DNA from: Thalassospiraceae bacterium LMO-SO8
Lineage (GTDB): Bacteria; Pseudomonadota; Alphaproteobacteria; Rhodospirillales; Casp-alpha2
Length of the DNA: 64,000 bases
Direction: 5' to 3'
Assembly (NCBI GenBank): GCA_031655335.1
Contig: CP134226.1
Location: forward strand, 3,778,001 to 3,842,000
The notes below the pieces were generated by a model that was not told where the DNA came from, did no database searches, and worked only from the letters and a program-made list of their open reading frames with translations. The position numbers were made by a program, and so were the translations under genes. Shown here piece after piece: positions 29,701 through 38,700 of the stretch (the first letter of the stretch is position 1; each line of letters starts with the position of its first letter).

Positions 29701-32700
29701 GAATGGCGCCGCCGTCTTCGATACCAGACGCCGCATCGACCGTCACGGTCGGCGCATCGACTTGCGCCGCGACCGACACGTCGAGCGCAACCGGCGCGGA
29801 AGTCGCCGTGGTCACCGCACCCGTTTCCGGATCGGTTTCCTGGGCCGTGGCGGAAACTTGCAGCGAGAAGTCCGTGTCGAAGTCTTCCGGCAGGGAGACC
29901 GTAAGGCCTTCCACGTCCGCCGCCGCAACCGTCCATTCGCCCGTGTCAGCGTTGAACGTACCGGCGGACAGCGTCGCGCCCTCGGGCACGCCGGCGATCG
30001 TCACGGAGACGACTTCGCCGTTGATGTCCTCGGCCGCCGCGTCGGCGTCGATGTTCAGGGCAATCGGGCCGCCGTCTTCCACGCCGGATGCATCCTGGGT
30101 CGCGACCGTCGGGGCATCGGCCTGGGCCACCACCTCGACATTCAGAGGAACCGGCGTGCTGGTTGCCGTGGTGATGGCACCCGTATCCGGATCACGTTCC
30201 TGGGCCGTGGCTGAGACTTGCAGCGAGAAGTTCTCGTCGAAATCTTCCGGCAGGTCGATGGACAGATTTTCGACCATGGCCGGGGTCAGGTTGACGGACG
30301 TGTTGCCTTCCGTCGCCGTGAACTGGAAGCCACCGCCCAGGTTCAGGACGGCGCCGACCGGGATGTCGGAGATGGTGAACCCGGTCACTTCGCCCTGTAC
30401 GTCCTCGGCTGCTGCCGCGGCGTCGATGTTGAGCGGGATGGCCGCGCCGTCTTCAAGGCCAGAGGCCGCATCGACGGTCATCGTCGGGGCATCGGCCTGC
30501 GATGCGACCGAAACGTCGATGGTCGCCGTCTGGACCGCCGTGTCGCCGCCGTCCGCTTCCGTCGAGGTCGCGGTCACGGTCAGCTGGAAGTCTTCGCCGC
30601 TGTCGGCGCCTGGGGTGACGGACAGACCGTCGAGGTCGCCCGAGGACAGAGTCCAGGTGCCGTCTTCGTTCTTCGTGCCAGCGGACAGCGTGGCGTCCGC
30701 GGGCACGCCAGAGATGGTGATGCTGAGGCTTTCCGAGCCATCCACATCGGTCAGGGACGAGGCGATGTCGAGCGCGATCGGGCCGCCGTCTTCCGCGCCG
30801 GAAACGGCGCTGTCGACCGTCAGGGCCGGCACGTCGGCGACGCCGTCGACGCCGACGCTGATCGTGCCGGTCGCGGGATCGGAGACCGAAACACCGTCCG
30901 TCGTGACGACGGAAACACCGACGTTGAAATCCGCATCGCTGTCGGCCGGCGGCGTGATCTGCAGGCCGGCAAGGTCCGCTTCGGTCAGCACCGCGATGCC
31001 GTCGACCACGGAAATCGGACCGCTGGCGTTGGACAGGATCGCCCCTTCCGGAATACCGGAAAGCGTGATTTCGGCGGTTTCACTGTCATCGGCCTTGTCG
31101 ATGGTGATCGGCAGGGCGATGCCCGTGTCTTCGTCGCCCGAGATATCGGCCACGTTCAGGGCCGCGCCATCAGCCTGCCCCGCCACATCGACGGAGATCG
31201 AGCCGAGCGCCGCTTCGGACACATCGCCTTCGTCCGTGGTCGTCGCCGACACGGCGATGTCGAAGGCACCGGAGAAATCGGCCGGCGGCAGGACCGCCAG
31301 TCCGTCCAATTCGCCCTCGGCCAGGGTCACCGTGCCGTCTTCGTTGACCGCAACCGGCTCGCCATTGCGCAGGATGACCGCGCCCTCGGGGATGTTCGAC
31401 AACGTGACGGAAAGGGATTCCGAGCCGTCCGTGTCCAGTTCCGACACATCGACCGAGAACGGAATGGCCGTGTCCTCGACACCGGAAGCCGCGGTATCGG
31501 TCACCTGGGCGCCGTCGGCGACACCCTGAACGGTCACGTCGAGGGTGCCCGTCGAAGTGGCGGTGGAGTCACCGTCCCTGGAAGTGGCCGTCACGGACAA
31601 CTGGAAGTCGTCCGCGCTGTCGGTCGGCGGAGTGATGTAGATCTGGCCGCCGATCAGGCCTGCCGGAATTTCCGCGACACCGTCGACCACATTCACCGGA
31701 ACCTGTTGTCCGCCCGAATTGGTGATGGTCAGCGTGGCGTTATCGGGAATGCCGGAGATACTGAGGCTGAGCGCTTCCGAACCATCCGGCAGGGTCGCCG
31801 AAATATCCAGCGGGATCGCCGTGTCTTCGTTGCCTGTCGCATCGTTTAGGTCCAGCTCGGGGGCGTCGGCCACGCCGCTCACGTCGATGGACACGGTGCC
31901 CAGTGCCGCTTCCGACACGTCGCCCTCGTCCGTCGTGGTGGCCGAGACGGTCAGGTCGAGATCGCCCGAGAAATCGGCCGGCGGCGTGATCGCCAAGCCG
32001 TCGAGTTCGCCTTCGGCCAGGGTCACCTGGCCGTTGACGATTTCAAGCGCTTCGCCGTTGCGGGTGATGACCGCTCCTTCGGGGATGTTCGACAGCGTCA
32101 CGGAAAGCGTTTCCGAGCCGTCCGTGTCCAACTCCGACACGTCGACCGTGAACGGAATGGCCGTATCTTCGGTGCCGCTGGCCGCGGTGTCCGTCACCTG
32201 GGCGCCGTCGGCCACGCCTTGGACGGTGACGTCCAGGGCGACCGGATCGGAGGTCGCCGTGGTGACCTCACCCGTATCCGGGTCCGTTTCCGTCGCCGTC
32301 GCCGTGACGGTCAGCTGGAAGTCGTCGGCGCTGTCGGCCAGCGGCGTAATGGTCAGACCTTCAAGCTGCGCCGGGGTCAGAGAGACGGTCGAATTGGCGT
32401 CCGTCGCCGTGAAGGTCAGGCCGCCCGGCAGATTCAGGGTCGCGCCCACGGGGATGCCCGAGATCGTCACCGAGGTCACCTCTCCCTGGAGGTCCTGGCC
32501 GGCGACGGCCGGATCGATATCCAGCGCGATGGCGGTGTCTTCGTTGCCGGAAGCCGCTTCGACATCGACCGTCGGCGCATCGACCTGGGCGACGACGGAA
32601 ACGTCAAGCGCGACCGGGGTGGAAGTCGCCGTGGTGATCTCGCCCGTGTCGGGATCCGTTTCCTGCGCCGTGGCGGAAACTTGCAGCGAGAAGTCCGTGT

Positions 32701-35700
32701 CGAAGTCTTCCGGCAAGGAGACCGTGAGGCCTTCCACGTCCGCCGCTGCGACCGTCCATTCACCCGTCTCGGCGTTGAACGTACCTGCGGACAGCGCCGC
32801 ACCCTCGGGCACGCCGGTAATCGTCACGGAGACAACCTCGCCGTTGATGTCCTCGGCAGCGGCCTGCGGATCGATGTTGAGCGCGATCGGGCCGCCGTCT
32901 TCCAGACCGGACGCGGCATCGACGGTGACCGTCGGCGCATCGGCCTGAGCGATGATGTTCAACGGCACGTCGATGGGCGCGGACGTTTCGTAATCGACGG
33001 CGCCCGTTTCCGGATCGGTCTGCGAGGCCGTGGCCGAAACCTGTAGCGTGAAGTTCTCGTCGAAGTCTTCCGGCAGGTTGAGCTTCACATCGCCCAGGTC
33101 TGCGGCTTCGATGGTGAAGGTACCGTCGGTGTTTTCGGTGAAGGGGCCGGACAAAGTCACCCCTTCCGGCAGGCCACCGATGGTGAAGGAGGCGATTTCC
33201 TCGCCCGGCTCCACAGTCACGGCGCCGAACAGGGCGCCGACGTCGATGGCCCCGGCATCTTCGTTGAAGGTCAGGGCATCCGCCCCGGCGGCGGTCACCA
33301 CGGGCGCTTCCGCGTCGGGGGCCACGGTGACGTTCAGAACCTGTTCGCTGGTCGTGGTCTGGGCCACGCCGTCCACGGTCGCCACGGACTGGGAGGTGGC
33401 GCTGACGGTGATCTGCATGTCTTCCGCGCTGTTGGGCGGCGGCAGGATGGCCAGGCCTTCGGGCACCACGCCGTCGGAGAAGGTGATGGCGCCGTCGACA
33501 ACGTCAAGCGGTACGCCGTCCACACTCAGCACCGCCCCTTCGGGAATGCCGGACAGGGTCACGCTGAGAGTCTCGGTTCCGTCGGCGACGCCGTCGGCCA
33601 GGGAGGCGCTGATCGGCAGGGCGACCGGCACGTCTTCGACCGTGCTGGTGTCGACCGCCGACACGTCCAGGTCGGGCATGGCCGCGTTCAGCAGGTCCTC
33701 GACCGTGATGGTCAGGTCGCCGAACTGCAGAACCTCGACGTCGATCAGGGTGTCGTTGCCGTCGAGGTCGCTGCCACCGACGCTCAGTTCGCCGCTGTCG
33801 CTGTCCAGATTGACGGTGAATTCCTCGAAATTGTCTTCGAACACGGCGGTATCCGTGCCGTCGCCGCCGATGATTGTGTCATCGCCGCCGCCGCCGGTGA
33901 ACGTATCGTCGCCAAGACCGCCGGCCAGCACGTTGTCGCCGTCGGAACCGACGATGATGTCGTCTCCGGCGCCGCCGATCACGTTCTCGATGCTGACAAG
34001 GGTATCGAGATCGTCGCCGACCGTCGCTTCGCCTTCGCCGAGGTCGATGTACAGCGGTGAATCCGGATCCAGAGCCGAGAAATCGACCGTATCGATGCCG
34101 TCGCCGCCATCCAGCAGATCACTGCCGGCGCCGCCGATGAGAATGTCGTTTCCGGCCTCGCCGAAAATGGCGTCGTCGCCGTCGGTGCCGGTGATGGTGT
34201 CGTCGCCCTCGCCCGCGTAGACGACCGCATCGTCATCCATCTGGAACGTATCGCCGCCGCCGGTCAGGACGTCGCGGTTGACGTCAACATCGATGGTCGC
34301 GGTCTGGGTCGCCGTGTCACCGTCCGCTTCCGTCGAGGTCGCGGCCACGGTCAACTGAAAATCGGTGTCATAGTCGTCGGCGACGCTGACGGACAGCCCC
34401 TCCAGTTCCTGGGGCGTCAGGGTCCAGGTATCGGTCTCGGCGTCGTAGGTGCCGGCGCTGAGCGTGGCACCGGCGGGCACGCCGGAAATGGACACAGAAA
34501 GAGTCTCGGAGCCGTCGGTATCCGTCAGGGCAGAGGCGATATCCAGCGGGATCGCATCGCCGCGGAACCCGGTTCCCTCAACCGCCGAACCCACTTCCAG
34601 CGCCGGCACATCGGCGACACCATCGACACCGACGGTGATCGTGCCGGTCGTCGGCTCGGATGTGCTGTCGCCGTCCATGGTGACGACGGAAACGCCGATG
34701 GGCATATCCGCGTCGCTGTTGGCCGGCGGGGTGATCTGCAACCCTTCCAGATCGGCTTCGCTGAGGACAACAGTGCCGTCTTCGTTGACGATGATCGGAC
34801 CATTGGCGTTGGCCAGAACGGCCCCCTCAGGAATACCGGAAAGCGTGATTTCGGCGGTTTCGCTGTCATCGGCCTTGTCGATGGAGATCGGCAAGGCGAT
34901 GGCCGTGTCTTCGTCGCCCGCAGCCGTATCGAAATTCAGGGCAGCCCCATCGGCAACGCCGGAAACATCGATGGAGATCGAGCCGAGCGCCGTTTCCGAC
35001 ACGTCGCCCTCGTCCGTCGTCGTCGCCGAGACGGTCAGATCGAGGTTGCCCGAGAAATCGGCCGGCGGCAGAATCGCCAGCCCCTCCAGCTCGCCCTCAC
35101 TCAAGGTCACCTGACCGTCAACGATTTCAAGAACTTCGCCGTTGCGCGTGATGACCGCGCCCTCGGGGATGTTCGACAGCGTCACGGAAAGCGTTTCCGA
35201 GCCGTCCGTGTCCAACTCCGACACGTCGACCGTGAACGGAATCGCGGTGTCCTCGGTGCCCGTGGCAACCGTGTCGCCCACCTGCGCGCCATCGGCGACG
35301 CCTTGGACGGTCACGTCCAAGGTGACGGGATCGGAGGTCGCCGTGGTGACCTCGCCCGTGTCCGGATCGGTTTCGGTGGCCGTCGCCGTTACCGTCAGCT
35401 GGAAGTCGTCGGCACTATCGGCCAGCGGCGTGATGGTCAGGCCTTCAAGCTGCGCCGGCGTCAGCGTTACGCTCGAATTTGCATCCGTCGCCGTGAACGA
35501 CAGGCCACCCGGCAGATTCAGGGTGGCGCCCACGGGGATACCCGAAATCGTCACCCCAGTGACTTCGCCATTGATGTCTTCGGCTGCGGCCTGCGGATCG
35601 ATGTTCAGCGGAATGGCCGTATCTTCGGCCCCAGAAGCGGCGGTGGCGCCGACCGTCGGCGCATCGACCTGGGCGACGACGGAAACGTCAAGCGCGACCG

Positions 35701-38700
35701 GGGTGGAAGTCGCCGTGGTCACCGCACCCGTTTCCGGATCGGTTTCCTGGGCGGTGGCGGAAACTTGCAGCGAGAAGTCCGTGTCGAAATCTTCCGGCAA
35801 GGAGACCGTGAGGCCGTCCACATCCGCCGCGTCGACCGTCCATTCACCCGTGTCGGCGTTGAACGTACCGGCGGAAAGCGTCGCACCCTCGGGCACGCCC
35901 GTGATGGTCACGGAGACGACTTCGCCGTTGATGTCCTCGGCAGCGGCCTGCGGATCGATGTTGAGCGCGATCGGGCCGCCGTCTTCCAGACCGGACGCGG
36001 CATCGACGGTGACCGTCGGCGCATCGGCCTGGGACGCAACGGCAACGTCGATGGTCGCGGTCTGGGTCGCCGTGTCACCGTCCGCTTCCGTCGAGGTCGC
36101 GGTCACGGTCAATGCAAAGTCGACGCCGCTGTCCGCGGCCGGGGTTACGGTCAAGCCCTGCAACTGCGACGGCGACAGATCGACCGAGGTATTGCCCTCG
36201 GACGCCGTGAAGGAAATGCCGTTGGCCAGCGTAATGGTCGCACCCGGCGGAATATCGGAAATGGTCACGCTGAGGGTTTCCGAGCCGTCCGTATCGGTCA
36301 GCGCGGACGAAATATCGAGGGCGATCGGGCCGCCGTCTTCGACGCCGGACAGGGAACTATCGACGCTCAAGGTCGGGACATCCGCCACGCCGTCAACACC
36401 GACGGTGATCGTGCCGGTCGTCGGCTCGGACGTGCTGTCGCCGTCGATGGTGACGACGGAAACGCCGATGGACATGTCCGCATCGCTGTTGGCGGGCGGA
36501 GTGATCTGCAAGCCTTCCAGATCGGCCTCGCTGAGAACCACCGTACCGTCTTCGTTGACCGTGATCGGACCGTTGGCATTGGACAACGTGGCGCCTTGCG
36601 GGATGCCGGACAAAGTAATCTCGGCCGTTTCGCTGTCATCCGCCTTGTCGATGGTAACCGGCAGGGCGATGGCCGTGTCTTCGTTGCCGCTGACATCACC
36701 CAATACAAGGGTCGCGCCGTCGGCCAAATTGGCCGGATCAACAACCAGGGACTGCGGAGCCAGCGTCACACTGTCGCCGTCCGTCTCCGTCGTCGTCGCC
36801 GTGACGCTGAGGGTGAATTCGTCCTCGCCGACCGGAACGATGGTCAGCCCGGAAAGCTGTTCCGGCGTCAAGGTAATGCTGGTGTTGCCGTCCGTCGCCG
36901 TGAAGGTCAGGCCGCCGCCCAGATTGAGGGTCGCCCCGACCGGAATGTCACTGATCGTGACGCTGACGGTTTCGCTGCCGTCGGTGTCCGGCGTCGTCGC
37001 GGTGATGTTCAACGGCACCGCGCCTGACACTTCGTCGCCGACCGACATGGTCAACGTCGGCGCGTCGGCGACACCCGTCACGTCGACGCTGATGGTGCCT
37101 GTGGTCGCGTTGGAGATCACCCCGCCTTCGATCGTGGTCGCGGACACACCGATATTGAAGCTGCCGGAATAGTTTTCCGGCGGCGTGATGTTCAGGCCGG
37201 AGATCTGGGCCTCGGTCAAAATCGCCGTGCCGCCGGTTACCTGGATTTCAGCGCCATTGCTGCGCAGGACAGAACCCTCGGGAATTCCGGTCAAGGTCAC
37301 CGACAGGGTGTCGTTCGCATCGACCTTGTTGACCGTCAACGGCAGACTGATCGCACCGTCTTCGGAACCGCTTCCAGCGCCTGCATTGACTGAGGCACCG
37401 TCGCCGACGAAGACCTGTTCGGTCTCGCTCGAGTTATTTGACGAAGTGCCCGTGCTGGTCCCGGGCGTCGTGTTGTTTGCGGGGGGGGTGTTCTCACCCA
37501 CTCCCGTATCCTGGGTATTCGGGGCGAAGGGATCGATTTCGGTCGTAACGTCGGTGAAGTCTTCCTGAAAGCCCTGTTGACCGCCGGCCTGGGTATCCAG
37601 GTTGTTCAGATCCTCGGCCGAGGGTTGATCCGTCAGTTCGGGCTGCGCATCGACTTCCGGCGTCGGCTGCTGGGTCTCGTCCTGGTTGCCGCCGGCGGCG
37701 GTTTCCGTGTTCGCCAGTTCCTCGGCGGACGGCTGATCGTCCTGCTGCCCCTGTTCCTGGTTGGTGCCCTGTTCGATGTCTTCCTGCAAACCGAAGTGGT
37801 TACCCGAAGTGCGCTCGCCGTCGGTGGACTCGACCGGCAGGTGCTTCAAGGTGGTGGCGTGGCGTTCGACGATGTCGTCGTCGCTCATGTGGCCGCGCTG
37901 GGAAGCCTGGGAATCGTAGCTCGGGATGGAGACGAAGTCCCCACCCTGGTTCATCACGACTTGGCCGCTATTGTTCTCGATCACGACTTCGCCGACGAAA
38001 CCGTCCGCTTCCTGCATCAGGACGACCTGCATGTCGCCCTCGCCCGCCGGCGGGATTTCGATACCGACCTGGGTGCCGCGGATACCGATGGTGGCGACCG
38101 GGGTATCGATCTTCATGGCGTCGGGATCGGTCTTGGCGACCTGACCGGACACGAAGGTGAACACGCCCTGAACCACGGACACGTTGAGAGAGCCGTTCTG
38201 GGTCGCCGGGTCGTAGACCATCTCGTCCAGGACCATCGAGCTGGCTTCCCCCATGGAGAAGGTGGTTTCGTCGGCGAGGAGCACGCCGATGGCACCCTTG
38301 GGGCCGGTTTCGATGCTGTCGCCCTGGTAAACCTGGTCCCCGGCCTGGAGCTGGACGCGGGTCCCGTCGGCGCGGGTCACCCAGACCTCGCCGCTCAGCG
38401 TCTTGACCGTGCCGATCGGCGCACCGTCGGTGCCGCCGATCACCTGACTGCCGGAAGCGGCGTCGGCGAACTGCTGGATCGTGGAGGAATTGGTGCTGTC
38501 GGGCGTGCCCGTGAGCTGGACCACCATGTCGCCGGAAAGGTTGGCGCCATCGGCGGAGGCGAGCTGCGGCGGCTGGGCCTGCTCGTAATAGTTCTCGACC
38601 GTGACCTTCGACCCGTCGGGGAAGGTCAGGACAAGGTCGGAACCATCGACCGCGAACTCGGCTTCGGATACGGAAAGACCCTCGGGCAGGGTCAAGACAT

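Noticed and set aside
23414-31529. Very long plus-strand open frames opposite the giant adhesin (up to 2266 codons)
   Set aside because: They are antisense shadows. The adhesin's biased GC-rich codons suppress stop codons on the other strand. The translated proteins are His/Arg/Asp- or Ser/Thr-rich with no domains.
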